In this document: one piece after another, positions 34,666 through 43,568 of the stretch
Position numbering within the stretch: the first letter of the stretch is position 1
Layout of the letters: each line of letters starts with the position of its first letter
Assembly: GCF_021228125.1 (NCBI RefSeq)
Contig: NZ_JAJQQS010000003.1
Location: 682,001 to 746,000 of the forward strand
DNA: 64,000 nt
Source: Streptomyces albireticuli
Lineage (GTDB): Bacteria > Actinomycetota > Actinomycetes > Streptomycetales > Streptomycetaceae
Reading direction: 5' to 3'
Notes under the pieces: model-generated
Database searches by the model: none
What the model was told of the DNA's origin: nothing
What the model saw: the letters and a program-made list of their open reading frames with translations, nothing else
Position numbers and translations under genes: made by a program

Positions 34666-35769
34666 CTACACCCCCAGCGCCCCCATCAGCATCGGGAACG
34701 ACGCCACCAACTCCCGCTCCCAGTACGGCCAGGTGTGCACCCCCGTCGACGCGCACACCGTCGCCGGGATCCGGAGCTCCGCGAGCCGCTTGCGGAACTC
34801 CTGGTTCATCCCGTGGATCGCCCGCTCGATCCCGTCGTCCCTGCCGTGCGCCGCCGGATCCGTGCAGCGCGACGGCGACGGTGCCGGGTCGCCCCACGTC
34901 CAGTCCGGGCCCTTCTTCGTACCGTCGCCGTAGGAGACGTACAGCGGTGTGCCGGCGAGCCTCGCGGCCTGGTAGAGGGGGCTGTTGCGCTGCCAGATCG
35001 CCCGCTGGCGCACATCGGCCGGGTCGGTGGTGTCGAAGGGATGGCCGGGCTCGCCCCACACCCGCTTCCAGTCCGTGAGGCACACGAGGCCGCCGGCCTT
35101 GACCGCGTCGGGGCCGTCGAACCCGCCGTCGGGCGACTTGTGGAGGAGGTTGACGGCCCCGCTGTAGGACGCGGCGGCGCGGAACGCGCCCGGGCGGGCG
35201 GCGGCGAACTTCAGGGCGCCCAGGCCGCCCATGGACAGGCCCGCGACGGCGGCCCGCCGGGTGTCCGCCCGGTACGCCCGCTCCAGCAGCGGCCGCAGCT
35301 CGTCCAGGAGGTAGGTCTCCCACTTCGGGGCGCCGCCCCGGCCGTGGTTCCACCAGTCGCTGTACGCGCTGCACCCGCTGGTCTCCGGCATGACGACGAT
35401 CGCGTCCCGGTCGGCGACGAGCTCCTCGACGTGGGTGTGGGCCGTCCAGTCCTTGTGGTCCCCGCCGCCGCCGTGCAGCAGCCACAGCGTGGGCCACGTC
35501 CGTGCGGCGCCCGGCGACCAGCCCTTGGGCAGCAGCAGCCGCACCCACCTGGTGTGCGTCAGCCCGTCGAGCTCCGGGGACCGGACCTGGACGTCGCGCG
35601 TACGGTCGTCGACCCGCACCTCCCGCACCACCCGGGCCGGGTTCTCCGCGGGGGCCCCGGCCCCCGCGGGCGGTGCGCCGACCGCCGTCAGCAGCAGTGC
35701 GAGCACGGCGAGGGTCCAGCCGGCCCGCGCCCTGCCCCCGTTCCCTCTCCGCGAAGCCTCGTGCACCAT
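34666..35769 (-). CDS. Secreted esterase (PF00756/Ag85-like fold)
   Basis: This 367-residue protein has a signal peptide (AGWTLAVLALLLTAVGAPPAGA) and an alpha/beta hydrolase domain with LLHGGGGDHKDW, the nucleophile elbow GLSMGGLGA and a C-terminal His in GVHTWPYWERELV. It matches the putative-esterase family that includes mycolyltransferases and acetylxylan esterases. The start at MVHEAS was preferred because AAGGG lies eight bases upstream; an ATG 33 bp earlier is possible. It is convergent with fadA6 and divergent from the DUF1697 gene. The natural ester is unknown. Confidence 0.83.
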   Translation of the reverse strand: MVHEASRRGNGGRARAGWTLAVLALLLTAVGAPPAGAGAPAENPARVVREVRVDDRTRDVQVRSPELDGLTHTRWVRLLLPKGWSPGAARTWPTLWLLHGGGGDHKDWTAHTHVEELVADRDAIVVMPETSGCSAYSDWWNHGRGGAPKWETYLLDELRPLLERAYRADTRRAAVAGLSMGGLGALKFAAARPGAFRAAASYSGAVNLLHKSPDGGFDGPDAVKAGGLVCLTDWKRVWGEPGHPFDTTDPADVRQRAIWQRNSPLYQAARLAGTPLYVSYGDGTKKGPDWTWGDPAPSPSRCTDPAAHGRDDGIERAIHGMNQEFRKRLAELRIPATVCASTGVHTWPYWERELVASFPMLMGALGV

Positions 35770-35816
35770 GCGATCGCCCTTCACAACGGTGATGGCGGGC
35801 ATATTACGGTGACGGA

Positions 35817-36356
35817 GTGACGACCTATGTGGCGCTGTTGCGCGGTATCAACGTCGGCGGCAAGCAGCGCGTGCCCATGGAGACCCTGCGCGCGATGCTG
35901 GCCGGCCTGGGCTGCGGATCGGTGCGGACGCACCTCAACAGCGGCAACGCCGTGTTCACCCACCCGGAGGCCGACGAGGAGAGCCTGGCCGCCGGCCTGG
36001 AGCGGACGATCCTCCAGGAGCTCGGGCTGACCGTGCGCTGCCTGGTCCGCACCGAGGGTGAACTGCGCCGGGTGGTTGACGGCAATCCGTTCGCCGGGCA
36101 GGAAGTCGACCCGTCGCGCTTCCTGGTGACGTTCCTCTCCGCCCCCGTCGACCCGGCCACCGTCGCGGAGCTCGACCCGGCGGAGTACGCGCCCGAGCGG
36201 TTCGCCCTGGGGGAGCGGGCGCTCTATCTGCACTGCGCCCTGGGCATCCGGGACTCCCGGCTGGCGAAGAAGCTGACGGAGCGACGCCTGGGCGTGGTGG
36301 GCACCGCGCGCAACTGGAACACCGTCACCAAGCTGGCCGCGATGGCCCGGGACTGA
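35817..36356 (+). CDS. DUF1697 protein
   Basis: This 179-residue protein has the typical DUF1697 N-terminus (TTYVALLRGINVGGKQRVPME), the LNSGNAVF segment and the C-terminal ARNWNTVTKLAAMA. The family is widespread and of unknown function. The start is a GTG with no clear ribosome-binding site; a CATATT box upstream allows a leaderless mRNA. It is followed after 42 bp by the hydrolase-ABC fusion gene on the same strand. Confidence 0.9.
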   Translation: MTTYVALLRGINVGGKQRVPMETLRAMLAGLGCGSVRTHLNSGNAVFTHPEADEESLAAGLERTILQELGLTVRCLVRTEGELRRVVDGNPFAGQEVDPSRFLVTFLSAPVDPATVAELDPAEYAPERFALGERALYLHCALGIRDSRLAKKLTERRLGVVGTARNWNTVTKLAAMARD

Positions 36357-36398
36357 CCGCCCGGCCGGCCGCGCGGGCCGTCCGCTTAGCATGCGGAC

Positions 36399-39113
36399 AT
36401 GAAACTCCGTCTCCCCCGCCGGCGCCGCGGGCGGCTGGTCGCCGCCCTGGCCGCCGGCGCCGTGCTCGCCGGGGCCGGCACCTGGACCGCGGCATCGGCC
36501 TCCGGCGGTGGTGCCCCCGTGCACCGCGAGGACCGGTTCCTGACGATGCCGGAGGAACCGGGCGGCAAGGGCACGGTACGGATCGACACGTCCTTCTACA
36601 CCTCCGGCGGTACGGACCGCAGGCCCGCCGTCCTGCTGGCACACGGCTTCGGCGGCAGCAAGGACGACCTGCGCGCGCAGGCCGAGGACCTGGCGCGCGA
36701 CGGCTACGCCGTGCTGACCTGGTCCGCGCGCGGCTTCGGGCGCTCCACCGGCCGGATCGGGCTCAACGACCCCGACCGCGAGGTCGCCGACGCCCGCCGG
36801 CTGATCGACTGGCTGGCCGCCCGCCCGGAGGTCCGCCTCGACAAGGCCGGCGACCCCCGGGTGGGCATCGCGGGCGCCTCGTACGGCGGCGCGGTCGCCC
36901 TGCTGGCCGCCGGCCACGACAAGCGCGTGGACGCCATAGCCCCGCAGATCACCTACTGGAACCTCGCCGACTCGCTGTTCCCGTCCGGCGTCTTCAAGAG
37001 CCTCTGGTCCGGCATCTTCTTCACCACCGGCTCGGGCGGCGCGCCCGCCGGAGCCCTCGGCGGCCGGAACGCCGCGCCCGCGCCCCCGGCCGGGAAGCCG
37101 GGCTGCGGCCGGTTCGAGACGACGCTGTGCGCGATGTACGAGCGGGTGGCCGTCGCCGGGGCCCCGGACGCCGCGGCGCGCGAGCTGCTGGAGCGCCGCA
37201 GCCCCTCGGCCGTCGCCGGGGCGATCAAGGTGCCCACGCTCCTGGTGCAGGGGCAGACCGACTCGCTCTTCCCGCTCGACCAGGCCGACGCCGCCGCCCG
37301 CGCCGTCGGCCGGAACGGCGCGCCCGTCTCCGTCGACTGGATCGCGGGCGGCCACGACGGCGGTGCCGACACCGAGGCCGGCCGTGTCGAGGGCCGCGTG
37401 AAGACGTGGTTCGACCGCTATCTGAAGGACGACGAGGGCGCTGACACCGGCCCCGCGTTCCGTGTCAGCCGGACCGGCGGCATCGACACCACCGACGGCA
37501 AGGCCCGGCTGCGCGGCGCGAGCGCGGACACCTACCCCGGGCTGCGCGGCGACACCCGGACGGTCGCCCTGACCGGCCGCCCGCAGATGTTCGGCAACCC
37601 GGCGGGCGCCACCCCGCCCGCGATCTCGTCGGTGCCCGGCCTGGGCGGCGTCGCCCGGCTGTCGGGGCTGGGCGTCGGGGTCTCGCTGGACTTCCCCGGC
37701 CAGCACGCCCGCTTCGACTCCGCGCGGCTCACCGAGGGCGTCCGGGTGACCGGATCGCCGACCGTGAAGGTCAAGGTCACCTTCGGCGCCGGGGACGCGG
37801 TCCTCTTCGCCAAGGTCTACGACGTCGGCCCGAACGGTCAGCAGGTGCTGCCCGGGCAGCTGGTCGCCCCGGTCCGCGTCGAGGGCGCCCGCGACGGCAG
37901 GACGGTCGAGCTGCGGCTCCCCGCCGTCGACCACGTCTTCGAATCCGGACACCGGATGCGGCTGGTGCTCTCCGCCACCGACCTCGGCTACGCCTCACCG
38001 GTCAGGCCTGCCACCTACACCGTCGCGCTCGCCGGTGACGGCCTGAGCGTGCCGACCGCGCCCGGTGTGCGGACCGCCTCGGCCGCGCTGCCCTGGTGGA
38101 CGTGGGGGCTGCCGCTGGGCGGCGCGGCCGTCGCGGCGGCCGTGCTGCTGACCGGCCGGCGGCGCACCGCCGCCGCACCGCCCGACCCGGCGCTCGCCGA
38201 GGTGCCGCTGCAGATCACCGGCCTGAGCAAGCGGTACGCCAAGTCCGCCGACCGGTACGCGGTGCGCGACCTGTCGTTCAGGGTGGAACGCGGCCAGGTG
38301 CTGGGCCTGCTCGGCCCGAACGGCGCGGGCAAGACGACCACCTTGCGCATGCTCATGGGCCTCATCCGCCCCGACGGCGGTGAGGTGCGGGTCTTCGGCC
38401 ACGCCATCCGGCCCGGCGCCCCGGTGCTGTCGCGGGTCGGCGCGTTCGTGGAGGGCGCGGGCTTCCTGCCGCACCTGTCCGGACGGGCCAACCTCGACCT
38501 GTACTGGCAGGCGACCGGCCGCCCGGCCGAGGACGCGCACCTCGACGAGGCCCTGGAGATCGCGGGGCTCGGCTCCGCGCTGGACCGGGCCGTACGGACG
38601 TACTCCCAGGGCATGCGGCAGCGGCTGGCGATCGCGCAGGCGATGCTGGGCCTGCCGGACCTGCTGATCCTCGACGAACCGACCAACGGTCTGGACCCGC
38701 CGCAGATCCGTGAGATGCGCGAGGTGATGATCCGTTACGCGGCGGCCGGCCGCACCGTCATCGTCTCCAGCCATCTCCTCTCCGAGGTCGAGCAGTCCTG
38801 CACGCACCTCGTGGTGATGGACCGCGGCCGGCTGGTCACCGCCGGCCCCGTCGCGGAGATCGTCGGCTCCGGCGACACGCTCCTGGTCGGCGTCGAGGGC
38901 GAGCTGCCGGAGCCGGTCGCGGAGAAGGTGGCGGCGCTGCCCGGTGTCGCCTCCGCCGTCCGCGGCGAGGACGGGCTGCTGGTGCGGCTCGACGGCATGA
39001 GCGCCGCCACGCTGCTGGTGGAGCTGGTCCGGCTGGAGGTCCCGGTGGCGCGCGTGGGTCCGCACCGCCGTCTCGAGGACGCGTTCCTGACCCTGATCGG
39101 AGGCCCGTCATGA
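36399..39113 (+). CDS. Fusion: exported S15-type hydrolase plus ABC ATPase
   Basis: 904 residues with an unusual architecture. Residues about 1-35 are a signal anchor (RRRRGR then VAALAAGAVLAGAGTW). Residues about 50-340 are an alpha/beta hydrolase of the X-Pro dipeptidyl-peptidase/S15 type, with Ser161 in GASYGG, Asp in GQTDSLFP and His in GGHDGG. Residues about 380-550 are the beta-rich C-terminal S15 domain. A transmembrane helix (about 567-587) follows, then an ABC ATPase with Walker A GPNGAGKTTT (about 639), signature YSQGMRQRLAIAQ and Walker B LLILDEPTNGL. The predicted topology places the hydrolase outside and the ATPase inside. It overlaps its permease gene by 4 bp. Confidence 0.9.
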   Translation: MKLRLPRRRRGRLVAALAAGAVLAGAGTWTAASASGGGAPVHREDRFLTMPEEPGGKGTVRIDTSFYTSGGTDRRPAVLLAHGFGGSKDDLRAQAEDLARDGYAVLTWSARGFGRSTGRIGLNDPDREVADARRLIDWLAARPEVRLDKAGDPRVGIAGASYGGAVALLAAGHDKRVDAIAPQITYWNLADSLFPSGVFKSLWSGIFFTTGSGGAPAGALGGRNAAPAPPAGKPGCGRFETTLCAMYERVAVAGAPDAAARELLERRSPSAVAGAIKVPTLLVQGQTDSLFPLDQADAAARAVGRNGAPVSVDWIAGGHDGGADTEAGRVEGRVKTWFDRYLKDDEGADTGPAFRVSRTGGIDTTDGKARLRGASADTYPGLRGDTRTVALTGRPQMFGNPAGATPPAISSVPGLGGVARLSGLGVGVSLDFPGQHARFDSARLTEGVRVTGSPTVKVKVTFGAGDAVLFAKVYDVGPNGQQVLPGQLVAPVRVEGARDGRTVELRLPAVDHVFESGHRMRLVLSATDLGYASPVRPATYTVALAGDGLSVPTAPGVRTASAALPWWTWGLPLGGAAVAAAVLLTGRRRTAAAPPDPALAEVPLQITGLSKRYAKSADRYAVRDLSFRVERGQVLGLLGPNGAGKTTTLRMLMGLIRPDGGEVRVFGHAIRPGAPVLSRVGAFVEGAGFLPHLSGRANLDLYWQATGRPAEDAHLDEALEIAGLGSALDRAVRTYSQGMRQRLAIAQAMLGLPDLLILDEPTNGLDPPQIREMREVMIRYAAAGRTVIVSSHLLSEVEQSCTHLVVMDRGRLVTAGPVAEIVGSGDTLLVGVEGELPEPVAEKVAALPGVASAVRGEDGLLVRLDGMSAATLLVELVRLEVPVARVGPHRRLEDAFLTLIGGPS

Positions 39114-39997
39114 GCTCGGCGACGCAGGAGGAACGGGCGGCGCCGGGTCCGGCCCCGGAGTCGGCGCCCGGTTACCGCGCCCGGCACACGCTGCCGCTGC
39201 GCGTGGAGGCGATGCGGCAGCTGCGCCGCCGCCGCACCCTCGTGGTCGGGGCGGTGCTCGCGGTGCTGCCCTTCGTGCTGATCGCGGCCTTCGCGATCGG
39301 CGGGGAACGTAGCGGCCGGGACGACAGGATCACCCTGATCGACACGGCGACGGCATCGGGCGCGAACTTCGCGGCCACGTGCCTGTTCGTCTCGGCGGGC
39401 TTCCTGCTGGTGGTTCCGGTGGCGCTGTTCTGCGGCGACACGGTGGCGTCGGAGGCGGGCTGGTCGTCGCTGCGCTATCTGCTGGCGGCACCCGTGCCGC
39501 GCGCCCGTCTGCTGGCGAGCAAGCTGACCGTGGCGCTGGCGTTCAGCGCCGCCGCGATGGTGCTGCTGCCCGTGGTCGCCCTGGCGGCGGGCACGGCCGC
39601 GTACGGCTGGGGGCCGCTCCAGATCCCCACCGGCGGGGCGCTGCCGGCCGGTACGGCCACCGCGCGGCTCGCGATCGTCGTCGGGTACGTCTTCGTCGGC
39701 CAGCTGGTGACGGCCGCCCTGGCGTTCTGGCTGTCGACGGTCACGGACGCCCCGCTGGGCGCGGTCGGCGGCGCGGTGGGCCTGACGATCGTGGGCAACG
39801 TCCTGGACGCGGTCACGGCCCTCGGCGACTGGCGCGACCTGCTGCCCGCGCACTGGCAGTACGCGTGGGCCGACGCGCTCCAGCCGCACCTGGAATGGGG
39901 CGGGATGATCAAGGGCGTGGCGGTGTCGGCGGGCTACGCGCTGGTGCTGTTCGCGCTGGCGTTCCGGCACTTCCGCGACAAGGACATCGTGTCCTGA
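39110..39997 (+). CDS. ABC transporter permease
   Basis: This 295-residue membrane protein has about six helices (TLVVGAVLAVLPFVLIAAFAI, ATCLFVSAGFLLVVPVALF, and others) with the layout of ABC-2-type permeases. ATGA overlap with the hydrolase-ATPase fusion gene shows they form one transporter. Substrate unknown; a product or inhibitor of the tethered hydrolase is an obvious candidate. Confidence 0.88.
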   Translation: MSSATQEERAAPGPAPESAPGYRARHTLPLRVEAMRQLRRRRTLVVGAVLAVLPFVLIAAFAIGGERSGRDDRITLIDTATASGANFAATCLFVSAGFLLVVPVALFCGDTVASEAGWSSLRYLLAAPVPRARLLASKLTVALAFSAAAMVLLPVVALAAGTAAYGWGPLQIPTGGALPAGTATARLAIVVGYVFVGQLVTAALAFWLSTVTDAPLGAVGGAVGLTIVGNVLDAVTALGDWRDLLPAHWQYAWADALQPHLEWGGMIKGVAVSAGYALVLFALAFRHFRDKDIVS

Positions 39998-40014
39998 TCC
40001 CGCCCCCTCCGCCC

Positions 40015-40050
40015 CGCGGGCTCCTCCGGCCGCCGCCGGAGGGGCCCGCG
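40015..40050. terminator. Strong hairpin between convergent operons
   Basis: CGCGGGCTCCTCCGGC and GCCGGAGGGGCCCGCG pair almost completely around a 4-base loop, between the ABC permease stop (39997) and the ipdC stop (40057). It is a probable bidirectional terminator. Confidence 0.65.
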
Positions 40051-40056
40051 CGCGTC

Positions 40057-41106
40057 TCAGTACGGTTCCGGCAGGCCCGCCAGCGTCGCCCGTGCCTCGG
40101 CCATCACGCGGGCGACCAGGTCGGCGCAGGTCGGCAGGTCGTCGATGAGGCCGACGACCTGCCCCGAGGCCATCACCCCGGCGTCCGTACGGCCGTCCAC
40201 CATGGCCGCCTTGAGCAGCATCGGCGTGTTCGCGGCCGGCAGGACCTGGCTCCAGGTCAGCCCCTTGCCCCGGCGGAGCGCCAGCCCGTCCCGCACCAGG
40301 CGGCCCGGCCCCAGGCCGGTCAGCCGGCCGAAAGCGGCCGCGTGCCGCAGCGCCCGTACGAGCGTGGCGGCGCGGCCCGAGCGTTCGAGCGCGGTGACGA
40401 ACGGGGTCCGCAGCACACGGTGCGGGAGCCCGTCGACCTTCGTCGTCACGGTGACGTCCTCGACCGCCGCCGCGAGGTAGGCGGCCTTCACCGCCGCCGG
40501 GACCGTGCTCTCGGCCGTCAGCAGGAAGCGGGTGCCCATCGCCACCCCGGCGGCGCCGTAGGCGAGCGCCGCCACCAGCCCGCGGCCGTCGTGGAAGCCG
40601 CCCGCGGCGACGACCGGGACGCCGACCGCGTCCACCACCTGGGGCAGCAGCACCGACGTCGCCACCCGGCCGGTGTGGCCGCCGCCCTCGGCGCCCTGGA
40701 CCAGCACCGCGTCCGCGCCCCACGCGGCGACCTTCTCGGCGTGCCGCCGGGCGCCCACGGACGGGACGACGACGACACCGGCGTCCTTCAGCCGGGAGAT
40801 CAGGTCGCGGGAGGGCGCGAGGGCGAACGAGGCGACCTTGACGCCCTCCTCCACGAGGATGTCCACACGCTCGGCCGCGTCCCCGGCGTCCGCGCGCAGG
40901 TTCACCCCGAAGGGCCGGTCCGTGCGCGCGCGCACCTCCCGGACCGCCGACCGCAGCCGCCCCGGCGTCATGGTGGCGGAACCCAGGAAGCCGAGGGCGC
41001 CCGCGTTCGCGACCGCCGAGACCAGGCGGGGCCCGGCCACCCAGCCCATGCCGGTCTGCACGACCGGGTACCGGACGCCGACGAGGTCGGTGAGGGCCGT
41101 CCTCAC
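40057..41106 (-). CDS. ipdC: IpdC-like flavin reductase (nitropropane-dioxygenase fold)
   Basis: This 349-residue FMN TIM-barrel protein has GVRYPVVQTGMGWVAGPRLV, RPFGVNLRADAGDA, the FMN-phosphate motif VVAAGGFHDGRGL and GAAGVAMGTRFLLTAEST. It closely resembles M. tuberculosis IpdC (Rv3553) as I recall it, including the C-terminal GLTWSQVLPAANTPMLLKA. IpdC oxidises a hydroxylated indane-dione CoA ester before IpdAB ring opening. The GTG start overlaps the ipdB stop by 4 bp, last in the echA20-ipdA-ipdB-ipdC operon. Confidence 0.9.
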   Translation of the reverse strand: MRTALTDLVGVRYPVVQTGMGWVAGPRLVSAVANAGALGFLGSATMTPGRLRSAVREVRARTDRPFGVNLRADAGDAAERVDILVEEGVKVASFALAPSRDLISRLKDAGVVVVPSVGARRHAEKVAAWGADAVLVQGAEGGGHTGRVATSVLLPQVVDAVGVPVVAAGGFHDGRGLVAALAYGAAGVAMGTRFLLTAESTVPAAVKAAYLAAAVEDVTVTTKVDGLPHRVLRTPFVTALERSGRAATLVRALRHAAAFGRLTGLGPGRLVRDGLALRRGKGLTWSQVLPAANTPMLLKAAMVDGRTDAGVMASGQVVGLIDDLPTCADLVARVMAEARATLAGLPEPY

Positions 41107-41855
41107 GCCCGTACCTCCCGCTCGCGCAGGGCGTCCGGATCGATGACGTCCCGGATCAGCCGCAGTTCCGCGGTGGTCGGGACGCGGGTGCGCGGCACGC
41201 CGGCGGGGACGTCGAGCGGGAACCCCGTGGCCGCGCGCAGTTCCTCGGGGGCCACCCCCGGGTGCAGGGAGCGGACCCGCATCGTGCGGTCCGGCGTCGC
41301 GAAGTCGAGGACGGCCAGGTCGGTGACGACGCGCGGGACGCGGTGGAAGCGCGTGACGGACGGCCCGGCGGCCGCGGCGCGGTCGTGGCCGACGCCGCAC
41401 ACCATGTCGACCCGCTCGACCAGCACCCGGGGAGAGTGCCGGGGGATCCAGTAGCTCGTCGCGTGGTTGACGGTGTTGCCGGGCGCCCCGCGCACCCCGA
41501 GGAGCTGCCGGTCCGGCCGGTCCGCGGCGCCGATGCGGGAGATGTTCTGATTGCCGTACCGGTCGAGCTGGCTCGCGCCCATCATCACGTGCCGCCGGCC
41601 GCCGCTGACCATCGCGAGGTGGCGGCGGAACGGCAGCCAGCCCTCGACCACGGCCGCCTTCGCGCCCAGCGCCGGGGTGTCGGCGATCAGCAGCGCCTCC
41701 CCGTCCGTCAGCAGCAGGTCCGGCGAGAACGTCAGCCGGGCCAGCCGCGCGCCGATCGTCGGCAGCACGCCCATCGGGCTCGCCAGGATCTCCCCGTCGC
41801 CGCGCCACGCCTCCGCGCAGGCGACCACGCACACCTCGGCCCGGGTCGCGGTCAC
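41103..41855 (-). CDS. ipdB: IpdB-like CoA-transferase-fold beta subunit
   Basis: This 250-residue protein of the class I CoA-transferase fold has SPMGVLPTIGARLARLTFSP, GGRRHVMMGASQLDRYGN, DRQLLGVRGAPGN and a LHPGVAPEELRAATGF C-terminal motif. IpdAB is not a transferase but hydrolyses the last steroid ring (COCHEA-CoA) in mycobacteria and rhodococci. The GTG start overlaps the ipdA stop, and its own stop overlaps ipdC. Position and partner support the name. Confidence 0.9.
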   Translation of the reverse strand: MTATRAEVCVVACAEAWRGDGEILASPMGVLPTIGARLARLTFSPDLLLTDGEALLIADTPALGAKAAVVEGWLPFRRHLAMVSGGRRHVMMGASQLDRYGNQNISRIGAADRPDRQLLGVRGAPGNTVNHATSYWIPRHSPRVLVERVDMVCGVGHDRAAAAGPSVTRFHRVPRVVTDLAVLDFATPDRTMRVRSLHPGVAPEELRAATGFPLDVPAGVPRTRVPTTAELRLIRDVIDPDALREREVRA

Positions 41856-42718
41856 GCCGCCTCCCGGGTGAAGTCGGCGACGGCCGCGTGGTAGGCGTCC
41901 TCGTCACCGGAGAGGAAGCGGCCGGTGAACTCCCGCCAGGCCGCCGGGTCCGCGGCGGCCCGGGCGTAGGCGGCCTGGAACGCCTCGTCGCGCTCGTAGT
42001 CGGGCGCGCAGGAGGTGAAGTGCGCGCCACCCGGCGCCTCGACGACGCCGTTGACGCACGCGCGCCGCACCAGCAGCGTCTGCGGGCCGCCGGAGGCGGC
42101 GAACTCCGCGCTGTCGACCACGCGTTCGCACGAGACGTACGCCTCCCGCGCGGCCTCGCAGAAGAGGTCGTCGAAGTAGGGGTCCGGGCCCAGGTACTGG
42201 CCGTTGCCCCGGGCGTCCGCCCGGTTGAGGTGGACCAGCGCGGCGTCCAGCGTCAGCGCGGGCACGGCGACGAGCTCCTCGCCGTCCTCGTACGGCGAGA
42301 CGACCGTCCGCAGCTCCGGGCAGGCCGTCATCACGTCCGAGCCGAGCCCGGCGCGGACGGGCAGGAACGGCAGCCGGTGGGCGGCGGCCGTCAGTCCCCA
42401 CATGAACATCGCCTCGTCGAGCTCGGTGAGTTCGAGTTCGCCGCGCTGGCGGGCGGCCCGGAAGTGGGGTTCCAGGGGGATGGAGTCCAGGGTGGTGAAG
42501 GCCGCGACGAGCTTGCGCACGCGGCCCGCCGCGGCCAGCAGGCCCACGTCCGGGCCGCCGTAGGAGACCACGGTCAGCCCGGTGACGTCCGAGCGCAGCA
42601 GGGCCCGCACCAGGGCCATGGGCTTGCGCCGGGAGCCCCAGCCGCCGATGCCGATCGTCATGCCGCTCTCCAGGTGCGACACGGCCTCGTCCGCGGTCAT
42701 CCGTTTGTCGGCGGTCAT
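41852..42718 (-). CDS. ipdA: IpdA-like CoA-transferase-fold alpha subunit
   Basis: This 288-residue protein has the glycine-rich MTIGIGGWGSRRKPMALVRA N-terminus, TVVSYGGPDVGLLAAAGRV, and VHLNRADARGNGQYLGPDPYFDDLF, typical of CoA-transferase alpha subunits and of IpdA. Together with IpdB it should open the final ring of the steroid nucleus by hydrolysis. The ATG overlaps the echA20 stop (ATGA) and its stop overlaps ipdB. Confidence 0.9.
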   Translation of the reverse strand: MTADKRMTADEAVSHLESGMTIGIGGWGSRRKPMALVRALLRSDVTGLTVVSYGGPDVGLLAAAGRVRKLVAAFTTLDSIPLEPHFRAARQRGELELTELDEAMFMWGLTAAAHRLPFLPVRAGLGSDVMTACPELRTVVSPYEDGEELVAVPALTLDAALVHLNRADARGNGQYLGPDPYFDDLFCEAAREAYVSCERVVDSAEFAASGGPQTLLVRRACVNGVVEAPGGAHFTSCAPDYERDEAFQAAYARAAADPAAWREFTGRFLSGDEDAYHAAVADFTREAA

Positions 42719-43488
42719 GCGCGGTCCTCCTCGGTATGCCGGTCGGCGGATCCGGGCGCGAATCCCTCGCGGAGGCGGTCGGCGACGCCGCTGAGGTTCG
42801 CCTCGAAGGTGAAGCCCTGCTCGTAGCGGTAGGAGCGGTGCACGTCGACGGGGTCGATGCCGTTGAGGGCGGCCTTGGCCAGCCGCAGCAGCGAGCCGTC
42901 CTTGGCGGCGATCTCCCGCGCCAGCGCCAGGGCCGCCGCGGGCAGTTCGCCGCGCGGCACCACTCGCCACACGGAGCCGTGCCCGTGCAGCTCCCGGGCG
43001 GTGACCGTGCGGGAGGTGTAGTAGAGGGTGCGCATCAGGTGCCGCGGCACGAGCCGGGACAGGTGGGTGGCGGCGCCCAGCGCGCCCCGGTCGAGCTCGG
43101 GCAGGCCGAACACGGCGTCGTCGGAGGCGACGACGGCGTCGGCGTTGCCGGCCAGACCCACCCCGCCGCCCAGGCAGAAGCCGTGCACGGCGGCGACGAC
43201 CGGCACCGGGCAGTCGTAGACGGCGGAGAAGGCGGCGGCGCAGCCGTGGTTGGCGCCGAGCAGGGCCGTGTGGCCGGGTGTGCTGCGCAGCTCCTTGATG
43301 TCGACGCCGGCGTTGAAGCCGCGTCCGGCGGCGGCCAGGACGACACAGCGGACCCCGGTGTCGGCGCCGGCGGCGCGGAAGGCGTCGGCCAGTTCGTACC
43401 AGCCGCGCACGGGAAGGGCGTTGACGGGCGGGAAGTCCACGGTGACGACGGCGACGCCCGGTTCGGGGCGGGAGGTGGAGACACCCAT
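42715..43488 (-). CDS. echA20: EchA20-like ring-opening crotonase
   Basis: This 257-residue crotonase is very close, as I recall it, to M. tuberculosis EchA20 (Rv3550): VTVDFPPVNALPVRGWYELA, GRGFNAGVDIKEL, GFCLGGGVGLAGNADAVVAS, LDRGALGAATHLSRLVP and the closing YEQGFTFEANLSGVAD. EchA20 hydrolytically opens ring D of a steroid-derived CoA thioester. It is first in its operon, divergent from two SDR genes over a KstR2-like site. Confidence 0.92.
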   Translation of the reverse strand: MGVSTSRPEPGVAVVTVDFPPVNALPVRGWYELADAFRAAGADTGVRCVVLAAAGRGFNAGVDIKELRSTPGHTALLGANHGCAAAFSAVYDCPVPVVAAVHGFCLGGGVGLAGNADAVVASDDAVFGLPELDRGALGAATHLSRLVPRHLMRTLYYTSRTVTARELHGHGSVWRVVPRGELPAAALALAREIAAKDGSLLRLAKAALNGIDPVDVHRSYRYEQGFTFEANLSGVADRLREGFAPGSADRHTEEDRA

Positions 43489-43509
43489 CAGCGGATCAGC
43501 TACCTTTCC

Positions 43510-43523
43510 ACCAAACGTTTGTT
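43510..43523. promoter_or_regulatory. KstR2-like operator, echA20/SDR divergent promoter
   Basis: ACCAAACGTTTGTT fits AnCAAGnnCTTGnT with two mismatches and is itself a perfect palindrome at its centre (CAAACGTTTG). The flanks (CCA left, TTAGG right) match those of the site at 31872. It lies in the 80-bp spacer between echA20 and the SDR gene at 43569. Confidence 0.65.
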
Positions 43524-43568
43524 AGGCGCGACGGTAGCAGCGGACCGGCCCCCACGGGAGGTGCCCGA

